Source: an uncultured Eubacteriales bacterium
Lineage (GTDB): Bacteria > Bacillota > Clostridia > Lachnospirales > Bianqueaceae
Direction: 5' to 3'
Length of the DNA stretch: 64,000 nt
Assembly: GCA_900315265.1 (NCBI GenBank)
Contig: OMYN01000006.1
Location: 62,001 to 126,000 of the forward strand
Positions within the stretch are counted from its first letter, which is position 1, and each line of letters begins with the position of its first letter. The position numbers were made by a program, and so were the translations under genes. Positions 1 through 9,166 of this stretch are shown here, in pieces. The notes beneath the pieces were generated by a model. That model saw only the letters and a program-made list of their open reading frames with translations. It searched no databases and had not been told where the DNA came from.

Positions 1-1264
1 TTTCATCGACGCCCACGATCAAAGTGATCTCGTTGACGCCCTGGATCACCAGACGTACACCGATATTCTGGTCGGCAATGGCCTTAAGGATCTGATAAGT
101 AGAACCGATCACATCCGCGATCCTTTGTCCTACGACCGCGACCAGAGCCAGATTGCGTTCGACTTTCATGCTGTAGGGATCGATCTCCCGGCGGATCCTG
201 CGCAGGATACTCTCCTCTTTTCCCTTGATCTCATCCGCGCTGACTACGACCGTCATCGTACCGATGCTGGAGGGCACATGCTCGACCATGACCATGGCCT
301 CCTCGAAGACCTGAAGGATCTTGCGGCCGAAAGTCAGACGGTCCGAACCGATATCCTTCTCAAAAGACATGGCCACAAAGCCTTTTTTGCCGGTGATGCC
401 GGTAATAAAGGCATGTTTTCCCGTGATCTGGTCGTCCGGCAGGATCCAGCTGCCCACATCCTGAGGACGGTTGGTGTTTTTGATGTTGATAGGGATGCCG
501 GCCGAACGGGCGGGAAAAATGGCCTCTTCATGAAAGACCTGGGCTCCCATGTAAGACAGCTCCCTGAGTTCGCCGTAGCTGACCTCTCTGACCGATCCGG
601 GATCGTCGATAATGTTGGGATCTGCTACCAGAAATCCCGACACATCGGTCCAGTTCTCATAGACATCGACATTCATCGCCTTGCTGACGATGGATCCAGT
701 GATATCGCTTCCGCCCCGTGAGAAGGTGCGGGTACGGCCGCTTTCATTGGCTCCGTAAAAGCCCGGCATGACAAACTTCTCCATACCGGAAAATTTCTCA
801 AATGCCGCGTAGGTCAGATTTTCATCGAACTGACCGCGGGCGTCGAACCGGATACACTCCTCCGGATCCAGAAAAGGATAGTCCAGGATCTTTGACAACA
901 GACGTCCGCACAGATATTCGCCCCGACTCACCAGATATTCCCGTGACAGGCCTTCTTCCATGCGGCTGATAATGGTCCGGTACTCGTTTTCCAGTGAAAA
1001 GTCCAGGCCCAGATCACGGATGATCTCGTTGTAACGCTCTTCGATCTTTTTGAAGTATTCTCTTCCTTGGTCGGAATCGTGTTTCTGGATCTCAAAGCAT
1101 TTAATAAGCATATCCGTTACTTTGACATCCCCCTTGAAGCGCCTGCCCGGCGCGGACGGGATCACATAAAGGCGGGAAGGATCGGCTTTGATAATGTCGA
1201 CGACCTTCTGAACATGCTCGGCGTCCGCAAGGGAACTGCCGCCGAATTTAACTGTTTTTCTCAT
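1..1264 (-). CDS. lysC: Aspartate kinase (C-terminus cut off by window edge)
   Basis: Phosphorylates aspartate, the first step of the lysine/threonine/methionine (and diaminopimelate) pathway. About 421 codons are visible. The protein begins MRKTVKFGGSS, the nucleotide-binding KFGGSS signature of aspartokinases. The middle holds SRGGSDITG (substrate/phosphate binding), and the last third reads as tandem ACT domains (LVAVVGQRI, LVIQGVNEITLIVGVDE), the usual site of feedback inhibition. The family is about 440-460 aa, so only the last 20-40 residues should lie outside the window. A second ATG lies two codons upstream, but the GAGG sits 7 nt before the ATG at 1264, which favours that start. It lies downstream of ftsZ beyond a strong terminator, and no clear promoter of its own is visible in the 40 nt between, so readthrough may feed it. 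Confidence 0.93.
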   Translation of the reverse strand, partial: MRKTVKFGGSSLADAEHVQKVVDIIKADPSRLYVIPSAPGRRFKGDVKVTDMLIKCFEIQKHDSDQGREYFKKIEERYNEIIRDLGLDFSLENEYRTIISRMEEGLSREYLVSRGEYLCGRLLSKILDYPFLDPEECIRFDARGQFDENLTYAAFEKFSGMEKFVMPGFYGANESGRTRTFSRGGSDITGSIVSKAMNVDVYENWTDVSGFLVADPNIIDDPGSVREVSYGELRELSYMGAQVFHEEAIFPARSAGIPINIKNTNRPQDVGSWILPDDQITGKHAFITGITGKKGFVAMSFEKDIGSDRLTFGRKILQVFEEAMVMVEHVPSSIGTMTVVVSADEIKGKEESILRRIRREIDPYSMKVERNLALVAVVGQRIADVIGSTYQILKAIADQNIGVRLVIQGVNEITLIVGVDE

Positions 1265-1305
1265 CAGCATGCCTCGTTAAGGGAGAAATTTCGGACTGTC
1301 GGAGT

Positions 1306-1336
1306 CAAAAAAAGCGGTCTGCAGTTGCAGACCGCT
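1306..1336 (-). terminator. Rho-independent terminator after ftsZ
   Basis: Perfect 10-bp stem (1313-1322 with 1327-1336), 4-nt loop, then a run of T on the minus strand. It ends the dcw transcript just after the ftsZ stop codon and before the aspartate kinase gene. Confidence 0.9.
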
Positions 1337-1353
1337 CTGTCTGGCTTACTTAC

Positions 1354-2565
1354 TTACTTTCTTTTCTTGCGCTGTAGGAAACCGGGAATGTCGATCGGGA
1401 CTTCATCGGTATCGGTCTTATCGGATGAAAAAGAAGAATAGGAATCCGCCGTGCTCGTCTGTACCGGAGTGCGGTAGGAAGAACCCTGGAAACCGGACGC
1501 CTGTCCGACCGGCTTGAAGTTCTTGGAAGTCAGCTCAACAGCGCTGTCTTCGGTCTCGGTTTTTTTAGCCGCGGGCTCATTAGTATCGGTCTTGGTCGCG
1601 TCATTATCACCGAAATCGGTAGCGATAACGGTTACCATGATCTCATCGTCCATCGAATCATCCGTAGAAGTACCGATGATGATCTCCGCGTTTTCATCGA
1701 CCAGAGAACTGATATAATCGGAAACTGCATCAAATTCATACAGAGTCATATCGGGACCGCCGCAGATATTGACCAGAACAGCCTTTGCGCCTTCGATCGA
1801 GGTATCCATCAAAGGAGAAGCAATGGCCTGCTCTGCCGCTTTTCTGGCTTTATCCTCACCGGTAGCGCGGCCGATACCCATATGGGCAAGGCCTTTGTCA
1901 TGCATTACCGTGCGGACATCGGCAAAGTCAAGGTTGATCATGCCGGGCCGGTAGATCAGATCGGAAATGCCCTGAACGCCTTCCCTGAGGACTTCGTCCG
2001 CCATATGGAAGGCTTCATTGATGGTCGTTTTCTTGTCCGCCACATCCAGAAGACGATCGTTGGAAATGGTGATCAGCGTATCTACGTTCTGACTTAAGGC
2101 TTCGATACCTTTCAGGGCAGAAGCCATTCTCTTTTTACCTTCAAATTTAAAAGGTTTGGTTACAACGCCGACGGTCAGGATCCCCATCTGCTTGGCGATC
2201 CCGGCAACGATCGGGGCGGCTCCGGTGCCGGTCCCGCCGCCCATTCCGGCGGTAACGAATACCATATCGCAGCCTTCAAGAGATTTGCGGATCTCTTCTT
2301 CGCTTTCCTGTGCTGCTTTCTGGCCGATCTCGGGGTTGGCTCCGGCTCCCAGGCCGTGAGTCAGCTTTTCGCCGATGACCAGCTTGTTCTGCGCTTTTCC
2401 GCGCTGCAGGACTTGTTTATCCGTATTGATGATCAGAAAATCCGCGCCTTTGAGTCCATCGGCGATCATGCGCTCTACGGCGTTATTTCCGCCGCCGCCG
2501 ACACCAACGACTGTGATCTTTGCGGTCGTCTGACCTTCATCTTTTGTATCTTCGTACTCGATCAT
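1354..2565 (-). CDS. ftsZ: Cell division protein FtsZ
   Basis: Tubulin-like GTPase that polymerises into the Z-ring at midcell. The 403-residue protein has the tubulin signature GGGTGTG at residues 109-115, the N-terminal glycine-rich [10 protein letters not shown] nucleotide-binding loop, and the C-terminal conserved peptide ([12 protein letters not shown]) that binds division partners. A Ser/Thr/Asp-rich linker of about 70 residues separates core and tail. The start chosen is ATG at 2565 ([10 protein letters not shown]) because GAGGAGGG lies 5 nt upstream; a longer in-frame TTG start at 2580 has no such site. It is the last gene of the dcw cluster and has a good promoter of its own at 2640-2668 in the 137-nt gap after ftsQ. 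The usual upstream neighbour ftsA is absent. Confidence 0.98.
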   Translation of the reverse strand: MIEYEDTKDEGQTTAKITVVGVGGGGNNAVERMIADGLKGADFLIINTDKQVLQRGKAQNKLVIGEKLTHGLGAGANPEIGQKAAQESEEEIRKSLEGCDMVFVTAGMGGGTGTGAAPIVAGIAKQMGILTVGVVTKPFKFEGKKRMASALKGIEALSQNVDTLITISNDRLLDVADKKTTINEAFHMADEVLREGVQGISDLIYRPGMINLDFADVRTVMHDKGLAHMGIGRATGEDKARKAAEQAIASPLMDTSIEGAKAVLVNICGGPDMTLYEFDAVSDYISSLVDENAEIIIGTSTDDSMDDEIMVTVIATDFGDNDATKTDTNEPAAKKTETEDSAVELTSKNFKPVGQASGFQGSSYRTPVQTSTADSYSSFSSDKTDTDEVPIDIPGFLQRKKRK

Positions 2566-2639
2566 AGCTGCCCTCCTCAATTTTCCCCGGGCTCGGGATA
2601 CAAGGTATATGCAGAATCCGGGAGTCTAATCATGCAACC

Positions 2640-2668
2640 ATCATAAACGTTTTTTTTCTATAAATCAA
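2640..2668 (-). promoter_or_regulatory. Internal promoter for ftsZ
   Basis: TTGATT (2663-2668, minus strand), 17-nt spacer, TATGAT (2640-2645), in the 137-nt ftsQ-ftsZ gap. It would give ftsZ expression independent of the cluster promoter, with a leader of about 70 nt. Confidence 0.6.
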
Positions 2669-2702
2669 GTAAATTGTTGACATCGTCCGGCAAGAGCCTT
2701 CC

Positions 2703-3764
2703 TCAGGGAGTCTGAGAGTCCTGATTTTGCGAACCTTCGCCTTGATCCTGACTCTCGTTCTGACTGTCCGAACCATCGGAATTATCAGAACTTCCGGAAC
2801 TTTCTTCCGCCGGCTGCGACGAATCATTCAAAAGGCCTGAAAGATCTGTTTCCGCCTGGCTGTTTTCCTGATAAGGTTCGATATAAATGGAACTGTTGAT
2901 ATCCTCGATATGAAGGGTCCCTTTGGGAAGAGACGGTTCCTGTTTCAAAAGGGCTGCCAGGATGCCGATCTTCCGCTCCATGTCGGTCATCGATCCGCAG
3001 GAGACAGTCAAATTATCCGTCTTGAGCAGAATGTTGTCCAAACTGCGCACATTGACGGTATGCACGGTCGTATTAAGATCGTACTTCTTCAGGTTGGCCC
3101 CAATCGTTACGACAGCGTCATATTTTTCTGCGTCCTGGGTATTCAGCGAATCGCCGATTGAAAAACTACCCACTTCAATGCCTTCGATGACCGGAAGATC
3201 CTGGTCCGGCTGATTGGTGGAAGATGCGACCTGTCCGCGGCGGTCGATACACAAATAGGTCCCCTGAAAATACACATAGCCTATGGTCTGGCTTTCTTCT
3301 ACGACGATCTTCACCCTATCAGGCCATTTCATGTAGACATCCACCGTCGAAAGACGGGGATCCATCCGGGGCGTTTTGTTGAAATGAGTCAGGGCATAGC
3401 GGAAAAGATTGGTTCCTTTCGTCAGGCCCAGGTCCCGGGCGATCTGCTCCGACGAGACCCGCTCGTTGCCGCTGATCTCGATGTCCTTAAGATCAAAGAG
3501 GGGGCTGTTCAAAACCAGTATCAGAGCCAGCAGCAGACCCAGAATGACAAAGAAAATGTTTCTGCGGCGGCGGCCGGCTTTTCTCTCTTCTTCTCTTCCC
3601 AGATTGCCCACTTTGAGGACTTGTCCGGCCCCCAGGCCGTCCTCCCGGCCGTCATCTGAATCGCTCGTAAAGTTTTCGCTGTTCTGATCCGGATCGGTTT
3701 CTACCTTTGTTTCCTCTTCCGTTTCCGGGTCCGCGGCCTCTTTATATTGGTCGGAATCTGTCAC
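2703..3764 (-). CDS. ftsQ: Divisome protein FtsQ/DivIB (POTRA domain)
   Basis: Bitopic membrane protein of the FtsQ-FtsL-FtsB subcomplex that controls septal peptidoglycan synthesis. An acidic cytoplasmic tail (about residues 1-60) and a basic KAGRRRR stretch precede one membrane segment (about 69-87, IFFVILGLLLALILVL). Then come a POTRA domain (LFDLKDIEISGNERVSSEQI, about 90-160) and the FtsQ/DivIB beta domain. The C-terminus from about residue 300 is a Ser/Gln/Asp/Glu-rich, probably disordered tail that is not part of the usual family core. Start is GTG at 3764, 7 nt after GGAGG. It sits between ftsW and ftsZ; murG, often found between ftsW and ftsQ, is missing. The family call rests on TM-POTRA architecture and position. 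Confidence 0.88.
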   Translation of the reverse strand: MTDSDQYKEAADPETEEETKVETDPDQNSENFTSDSDDGREDGLGAGQVLKVGNLGREEERKAGRRRRNIFFVILGLLLALILVLNSPLFDLKDIEISGNERVSSEQIARDLGLTKGTNLFRYALTHFNKTPRMDPRLSTVDVYMKWPDRVKIVVEESQTIGYVYFQGTYLCIDRRGQVASSTNQPDQDLPVIEGIEVGSFSIGDSLNTQDAEKYDAVVTIGANLKKYDLNTTVHTVNVRSLDNILLKTDNLTVSCGSMTDMERKIGILAALLKQEPSLPKGTLHIEDINSSIYIEPYQENSQAETDLSGLLNDSSQPAEESSGSSDNSDGSDSQNESQDQGEGSQNQDSQTP

Positions 3765-3808
3765 ACTGCCGCCTCCTCTCTTTTCTAATTACGAACCTGC
3801 CGATACCT

Positions 3809-5338
3809 TCACGCTGCCTTCGTGTCTGTCTGACGGTTGTAAGCGGAAATATCCAGAAGGATACCGACACTTGCCATCAAAAAGAACATTGACGAACCGC
3901 CGTAGCTGATAAAAGGAAGGGACACACCGGTCGGCGGGATCGAATTGGTATTGACCCCGATGTTGAGGATCGCCTGCAGGACGATCTGGCCTACCAGGCC
4001 GGCTGCCAGAAGAGAAGTGAAGCGGTCGGGGGCGTACAGACTGATGCGGATGCCGTTCCAGGCAAACATAGCAAAGATCATAATGACCACAAAGGCTCCG
4101 AACCAACCCAGTTCTTCGCAGATAATGGCAAAAATAATGTCGTTGTAAGCTTCGGGGATATAGCCCAGTTTCTGGATGCTCTGCCCAAGCCCCCGGCCGA
4201 AAAAGCCTCCGGACCCAACCGCATACAGGGACTGGACCGTCTGGTACCCGTCGCCCAGCGCATATTTGAATGGATCCAGCCAGGCTTTGATACGCATGCT
4301 CCTGTACATGAATTTATTCAGGATCTTTCCCAGTCCCGACGGCATCGACTCGACCGGGACCAAAAGAGGCAGCCAGATCAGCAAGATCAAAATTGCCGCA
4401 AGGGGAAGAACGATGCCGATAAAATGACGGGGCTTGCAGCCTCCTATATACATGATCAAAAGGCCGATAAAGGCGATGATCACGGCGCTGGAAAGGTTTT
4501 CGACAGCAACCAGGATGGTGGGCAGTCCCAATACGCACAGCAATTTGAGAAAAGTCCTCAGACGGCCGATCTCTCCTTTATGGATCTCCACCAGGTAGGC
4601 CATGATGATGGCCATGGCCAGCTTGGACAGCTCGGAAGGCTGGAAGTTGACCGGACCCACCTGGATCCACCGGGTCGAGCCGTTTACCTCGGTTCCCACA
4701 AATAAAACGGCCAGCTGAAAGAACAAGGCGATAAAATACACGGCCCAGGCAAAACGGGACAGCCATTTGATCGGGATGTGGGCAAAAATGAACATGGTCA
4801 AAAGGCCTACCACGATCCACATAGCCTGGCGGCGAAAGAAATACATACTGTCGCCCAAAGCTGTGTAAGCATAGTAATAACTGGAACTGGTCACCATGAT
4901 CAAGCCGAACAGAAGCAGGATGACCACACAGGAGATCAGCTGGAAATTGCTCTCCTTGCGTTTGGGAAGGATCATGGTCTCCCAGGGACGTTTGGGCCGG
5001 CTCTTCTGTTTGGTCAGGATCGCCCCGGTACGCCGTCCGACGTTCTGCGTCCTTTGAGGGGCCGTTTTCTGACGGGACGTACTGCGGCCTGCTGCCGGGC
5101 GGGCTGTCTGTGCTTTATGGGCGTTCGATGTCCGTTCTCTTTCATAATAAGAACGTTCCTGACGGTCCGGCTGCCGGCTGACGCTCCGGTTCTGATAAAG
5201 GTAGGGATCCTGCATCCTGAGCCGGCTGGTACGATCGGATACCTGCTTGAAATCCTCTTCCCTCAGTTCCCGGATATTGTCCGGATAGGAAGAAGACGGC
5301 CCCGAAGCAGCCCTTTTGCCTCTTGTGCTTCTTGGCAA
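3809..5338 (-). CDS. ftsW: SEDS glycosyltransferase FtsW (SpoVE/FtsW type)
   Basis: Polytopic membrane enzyme of the SEDS family that polymerises lipid II into septal glycan strands together with a class B PBP. The family hallmark NFQPSELSK is present, together with the C-terminal GVNTNSIPPTGVSLPFISYGG stretch. About ten membrane segments begin near residue 132. The first 130 residues are unusual: a basic, Arg/Gln/Ser-rich cytoplasmic extension (for example RPAAGRSTSRQ and KQKSRPKRPWE) not found in ordinary FtsW proteins of about 370-400 aa. Start is TTG at 5338, 7 nt after GGAGG, which supports the extension being translated. It lies between murD and ftsQ, and its partner transpeptidase gene is in the same cluster. 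Confidence 0.95.
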   Translation of the reverse strand: MPRSTRGKRAASGPSSSYPDNIRELREEDFKQVSDRTSRLRMQDPYLYQNRSVSRQPDRQERSYYERERTSNAHKAQTARPAAGRSTSRQKTAPQRTQNVGRRTGAILTKQKSRPKRPWETMILPKRKESNFQLISCVVILLLFGLIMVTSSSYYYAYTALGDSMYFFRRQAMWIVVGLLTMFIFAHIPIKWLSRFAWAVYFIALFFQLAVLFVGTEVNGSTRWIQVGPVNFQPSELSKLAMAIIMAYLVEIHKGEIGRLRTFLKLLCVLGLPTILVAVENLSSAVIIAFIGLLIMYIGGCKPRHFIGIVLPLAAILILLIWLPLLVPVESMPSGLGKILNKFMYRSMRIKAWLDPFKYALGDGYQTVQSLYAVGSGGFFGRGLGQSIQKLGYIPEAYNDIIFAIICEELGWFGAFVVIMIFAMFAWNGIRISLYAPDRFTSLLAAGLVGQIVLQAILNIGVNTNSIPPTGVSLPFISYGGSSMFFLMASVGILLDISAYNRQTDTKAA

Positions 5339-5367
5339 AACGTTACCTCCGCTATAGTTGGTAAAGG

Positions 5368-6759
5368 TTACTGATTATCTTTGATGTAGTCCGCGACCAG
5401 CCCGCGGAAAATGTCGCCCCGCTGTTCATAACTCTTGAACATATCCCAGCTTGCGCAGGCAGGCGACAAAAGAACGCTGTCGCCCGGCTGTGCACTTTGG
5501 GCAGCCACCTTCACTGCTTCTTCAAAAGTCTTAGCCTTGTAAATATTTTCTTTAGGGAAACCGTATTTGAGCGCGCAGGCTTCGATATCGCCTGCGGTCA
5601 CGCCGACAAGGATCAGGCGGCGCACACGGTCATTGAAAAGCCTGCACCAGTCATCGTAAGGAGTTCCCTTGTCATAGCCTCCCCCGATCAGAACGGTTTT
5701 TTTGCTCTTCATAGCCAGGAGGCCTTTGATGGCCGCATCCGGGTTCGTAGCTTTGGAATCATTGTAGAAAGAAATGCCGTTGATCTGTCCGACCGGTTCG
5801 ATGCGGTGTGCGACTCCCTTGAATTCATGGAGTCCCCTGGTGACGTATTCAAGCGGGATGCCGGCTTTCAGGCACAGGGCCGCGGCTGCCATGGCGTTTT
5901 CCTCATTATGAGGCCCGAAGATCTTCATATCATCGATACGGGTCACTTCGACGACCTTGCCGTCCAGATCCGCTACGATGGATCCGTCCCTGGACCACAC
6001 GCCGCCCTTGCTTTCATGGGTATGACTGAACCACACGACCGTCGGGCCATTGTCTTTCTCGGACAATTCCAATCCTTTGGCGCGGACAGCCTCATCATCG
6101 TAATTGAGAATGCAGAAATCGCCTGCCGTCTGATTTTCATAAATGCGGCATTTGGCGGCTTTATAAGCCTCATAGGTATGATGGCGGTTCAGATGATCCG
6201 GCGTAAAGTTGAGGATGGCCGACAGATGAGGGTGAAAATTCTCAATGCTCTCCAACTGGAAACTGGAAAGCTCCAGAGCGATATATGCGTCGGCCGGAGT
6301 GTTCAAAGCGGCTTCGGTAAAGGAAAATCCAATGTTTCCGGCAGCTCTTGACTGCGGTTTGTACAGTTTCGCAATCTCTTCGACCAGCGAAGTCGTGGTG
6401 GTCTTTCCGTTCGTACCGGTAATACCGATGACGGTTGCTTTTGCAAAATAGGAAGACAGTTCGATCTCGCTCCAGATCCTGGCCCCGGCTTTGCGGGCAC
6501 TTTGCACATAATCAGCGTCGGTGGGAACAGCCGGACTAAGGATGAGATAGTCCTGGGCTGCTGCCTCTTCCAAAGTCGGTTTGCGGCCCAAAATAAGGGT
6601 CACGCCCTGAGGGAGCTTTTCCAACTTGTCGCTCAGTTCCTCAGCCTTTTTCATATCGGTCACAGTGACAAGGGCCCCCTGGTCGCTGCACAGCCGAGCC
6701 GCTCCCAGTCCCGAAAGAGCCAGTCCTACGATCATAACGCGCTTATTCCTAAGTTCCAT
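5368..6759 (-). CDS. murD: UDP-MurNAc-L-alanine:D-glutamate ligase MurD
   Basis: Cytoplasmic Mur ligase that adds D-glutamate to UDP-MurNAc-Ala using ATP. The 463-residue protein has a Rossmann-like N-terminus (VMIVGLALSGLGAA), the Mur ligase P-loop GTNGKTT at residues 115-121, the central-domain DHLNRHHTYEAY element and the C-terminal-domain motif FYNDSKATNPDA. Length is normal for the family. ATG at 6759 follows AAGGAGAAGCT. It lies 30 nt after mraY and 29 nt before ftsW, within the dcw transcript. Confidence 0.98.
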   Translation of the reverse strand: MELRNKRVMIVGLALSGLGAARLCSDQGALVTVTDMKKAEELSDKLEKLPQGVTLILGRKPTLEEAAAQDYLILSPAVPTDADYVQSARKAGARIWSEIELSSYFAKATVIGITGTNGKTTTTSLVEEIAKLYKPQSRAAGNIGFSFTEAALNTPADAYIALELSSFQLESIENFHPHLSAILNFTPDHLNRHHTYEAYKAAKCRIYENQTAGDFCILNYDDEAVRAKGLELSEKDNGPTVVWFSHTHESKGGVWSRDGSIVADLDGKVVEVTRIDDMKIFGPHNEENAMAAAALCLKAGIPLEYVTRGLHEFKGVAHRIEPVGQINGISFYNDSKATNPDAAIKGLLAMKSKKTVLIGGGYDKGTPYDDWCRLFNDRVRRLILVGVTAGDIEACALKYGFPKENIYKAKTFEEAVKVAAQSAQPGDSVLLSPACASWDMFKSYEQRGDIFRGLVADYIKDNQ

Positions 6760-6789
6760 AGCTTCTCCTTATATTTCAATTAATTACTA

Positions 6790-7749
6790 TCAATTAAACA
6801 GGATCCATAAGGAAACCAGGCAGGCCAGTGCTGTCACGATGTCAAAGATGACGACGACACGGGTCTCGTGCCAGCCCAGCTGCTCAAAATGATGGTGGAT
6901 CGGTGCCATCCTGAAAAGACGTTTGCCGTGAGTCAGCTTAAAATAGCCTACCTGCAGGATGACTGAAACGACTTCCGCAACATAAATGATGCCGAAGATC
7001 AGCACCATAAAAGGCATGTCCAGGATAAAAATGATCGATCCGATGAAGCCCCCCAGAGCCAGCGATCCGGTATCCCCCATAAAGACCTTGGCCGGATAAG
7101 CATTGTAGCAAAGGTAGCCCAGAAGGCCTCCGAAGAAGGCGGAAGTAACGATCTCAAGGCTGCTTCCGTACAAAGCGCAGACAATAGTCAGGAAAAAGGC
7201 GATGATACCGGTCACCGAAGCCGAAAGGCCATCCAGACCGTCGGTAAAGTTGGTGCCGTTATTGATCGCCATCATTGCGAATACCACCAGGACATAATAC
7301 CAGAAACCGAAATCGACGGTCTTCTTGATGATGCGGAAGGTCACGCTGGTCCCGTAACCGTGAGTCCCCAGATACACAGCAAACAGGACAGACACGATAA
7401 ACTGCAGGCCGAATTTCTGCCAGCTCTTCAGCCCCTCATTGTGCTTGAAGACCTCTTTGAGCATATCGTCCAGAAGGCCGATCAGGCCGAAGGCAAAAGT
7501 CATGATAATAACGATCCATCCTTCTTTGACACGGCCGGCAAAAATCAGGCTTACCAGTAAAAGGGCCAGCATCCAGATAATACCGCCCATGGTGGGAGTC
7601 CCCTGTTTTTTCAGGTGGGACTTAGGGCCTTCCTCACGGATATACTGACCGAACTTGAGTTTGTGAAGGAGCGGGATCATAAAGCGGCCAATGATCAGTG
7701 CCGCGGCAAAGGAACAAAGAGCGGGAACAACTGCAAATGTCAGATCCAT
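6790..7749 (-). CDS. mraY: Phospho-MurNAc-pentapeptide transferase MraY
   Basis: Integral membrane enzyme that transfers phospho-MurNAc-pentapeptide to undecaprenyl phosphate, making lipid I. The 319-residue sequence shows the family motifs KKQGTPTMGG, the acidic GLLDDMLK (Mg2+/active-site aspartates), NFTDGLDGLS, MGDTGSLALGG and the histidine-rich PIHHHFE, spread over about ten membrane helices. ATG at 7749 lies 9 nt after GAGGTG. It sits between murF and murD in the dcw cluster. Confidence 0.98.
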   Translation of the reverse strand: MDLTFAVVPALCSFAAALIIGRFMIPLLHKLKFGQYIREEGPKSHLKKQGTPTMGGIIWMLALLLVSLIFAGRVKEGWIVIIMTFAFGLIGLLDDMLKEVFKHNEGLKSWQKFGLQFIVSVLFAVYLGTHGYGTSVTFRIIKKTVDFGFWYYVLVVFAMMAINNGTNFTDGLDGLSASVTGIIAFFLTIVCALYGSSLEIVTSAFFGGLLGYLCYNAYPAKVFMGDTGSLALGGFIGSIIFILDMPFMVLIFGIIYVAEVVSVILQVGYFKLTHGKRLFRMAPIHHHFEQLGWHETRVVVIFDIVTALACLVSLWILFN

Positions 7750-7755
7750 ATCTGC

Positions 7756-9141
7756 TTACACCTCTTTTTGAAGCCACCGGCACAGGGGAGTAAATCCCAT
7801 GGCGTGCGAGGCTTTCAGAAGAATTATATCATCCGGCTTCAGTATACTCAAAAGATTCTCTTCCAGGTCATCCACCGTCTTGAAATACAGCACCGGGCGC
7901 CCCTTGGCAAGGGGAAGAGCCGCCTGATACATGGCTTGGGATCTTTCTCCCACGCAGATCAGGCCGTCCACGGACGCAAGGCTCATGGCAAAGGCACCGA
8001 CCTCTTCATGTCCCTGCTGGGAATAATCGCCCAGTTCGAACATGTCGCCCAGGATCGCGATGCGCCGCCCTCCTGCCATCTGAGACAGGGTCGTCAGCGC
8101 GCTCTTCATAGAAACGGGATTCGCGTTGTAAGTATCATCGATCACGGTCCACTTGTCACCGGGGATCAGGGCCAGCCGGTGAGGTGTAGGCTGATAGGAA
8201 GCCATCCCTTTCAGGATCTGTTCTTTGCTCAGCCCCAGGTTAACAGCAGCCATGACGGCCGGTGCGGCGTTCAAAGCCATATGCTGTCCGATCGTTGCCA
8301 AAGTCATATCAAATGTCTGTCCCCGGTAGGAAATGACCACGTGCAGGCCCCGGCTCTGCTGTTCTGAAAGCAGGATGCGGCAGTCATTCTGTGCGCCGAA
8401 CCCGAAATATTCGGTCTTTCTGGGCAGCCTGCCCTTTTGGGCATACAGCCGTTCGTCATCACCGCAGGCCAGCAGCAGCCCGTCCTCTTTTATATGAGGA
8501 ACGATCTCCAGCTTTGCCTTCAGGATGCCTTCGCGGGATCCAAGATTTTCGATGTGGGCCGTGCCCACGTTGGTGATCACACCTATATCCGGCTGGGCCA
8601 GTGATGCCATAAAGTCGATCTCACCTGCGTGGCCCATTCCCATTTCGATGACGGCCGCCTGGGTCGTATCGTCCATGGTCAGCAGCGTCATGGGAACTCC
8701 GAAGATATTGTTCAGATTTCCCTGGGTCTTTAACGTATGAAACTTACCGGACAGGGCTGCTGCAATCATGTCCTTGCAGCTGGTCTTTCCCACACTGCCG
8801 GTAACACCCACTACAGGAATATATTTTCCTGTCTGTAACTGTCGTTTATAACCCCGGGCCAAGGAGCCGTAAGCTTTCAGACTGTCGGGAACCAGGAAGA
8901 CTGTCTTTCCTTCCGGGATAGGATCCGGCCTTTTCGAACATAAAGCCGCCTGGCAGCCTGAAAGAAGAGCCTTTTCCGCAAAATCGTTGCCGTCAAAGTT
9001 TTCCCCTTTAAGGGCGACAAAAAGGCCACCTTCCGCTGCTTTCCTGGAATCGGTAAGGACCTTGTCCACCGTTCCTTCCGCGGGGCCCAGCAACTCGGCG
9101 CCTGTCAGGCGCCGGATCATGTCATAGCTGATCGTCTGCAT
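7756..9141 (-). CDS. murF: UDP-MurNAc-tripeptide:D-Ala-D-Ala ligase MurF
   Basis: Last cytoplasmic Mur ligase; adds the D-Ala-D-Ala dipeptide to make UDP-MurNAc-pentapeptide. The protein (461 aa from the chosen start) has the P-loop GVTGSVGKTSCKD, the central-domain DDTYNANPVSMK motif and the C-terminal-domain GDMFELGDYS element typical of MurF. The frame is open 41 codons further upstream, but that stretch overlaps the end of ftsI and reads unlike a MurF N-terminus. ATG at 9141 (MQTISYDMIRRLTG) lies 25 nt after the ftsI stop codon and matches the family's beginning. murE, usually directly upstream, is absent. Confidence 0.96.
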   Translation of the reverse strand: MQTISYDMIRRLTGAELLGPAEGTVDKVLTDSRKAAEGGLFVALKGENFDGNDFAEKALLSGCQAALCSKRPDPIPEGKTVFLVPDSLKAYGSLARGYKRQLQTGKYIPVVGVTGSVGKTSCKDMIAAALSGKFHTLKTQGNLNNIFGVPMTLLTMDDTTQAAVIEMGMGHAGEIDFMASLAQPDIGVITNVGTAHIENLGSREGILKAKLEIVPHIKEDGLLLACGDDERLYAQKGRLPRKTEYFGFGAQNDCRILLSEQQSRGLHVVISYRGQTFDMTLATIGQHMALNAAPAVMAAVNLGLSKEQILKGMASYQPTPHRLALIPGDKWTVIDDTYNANPVSMKSALTTLSQMAGGRRIAILGDMFELGDYSQQGHEEVGAFAMSLASVDGLICVGERSQAMYQAALPLAKGRPVLYFKTVDDLEENLLSILKPDDIILLKASHAMGFTPLCRWLQKEV

Positions 9142-9166
9142 CGTATGATTACTCCCGATTGGTAAC

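Noticed and set aside
5497-6351. A 284-codon plus-strand frame opposite murD
   Set aside because: Shadow frame; murD motifs are all on the other strand.
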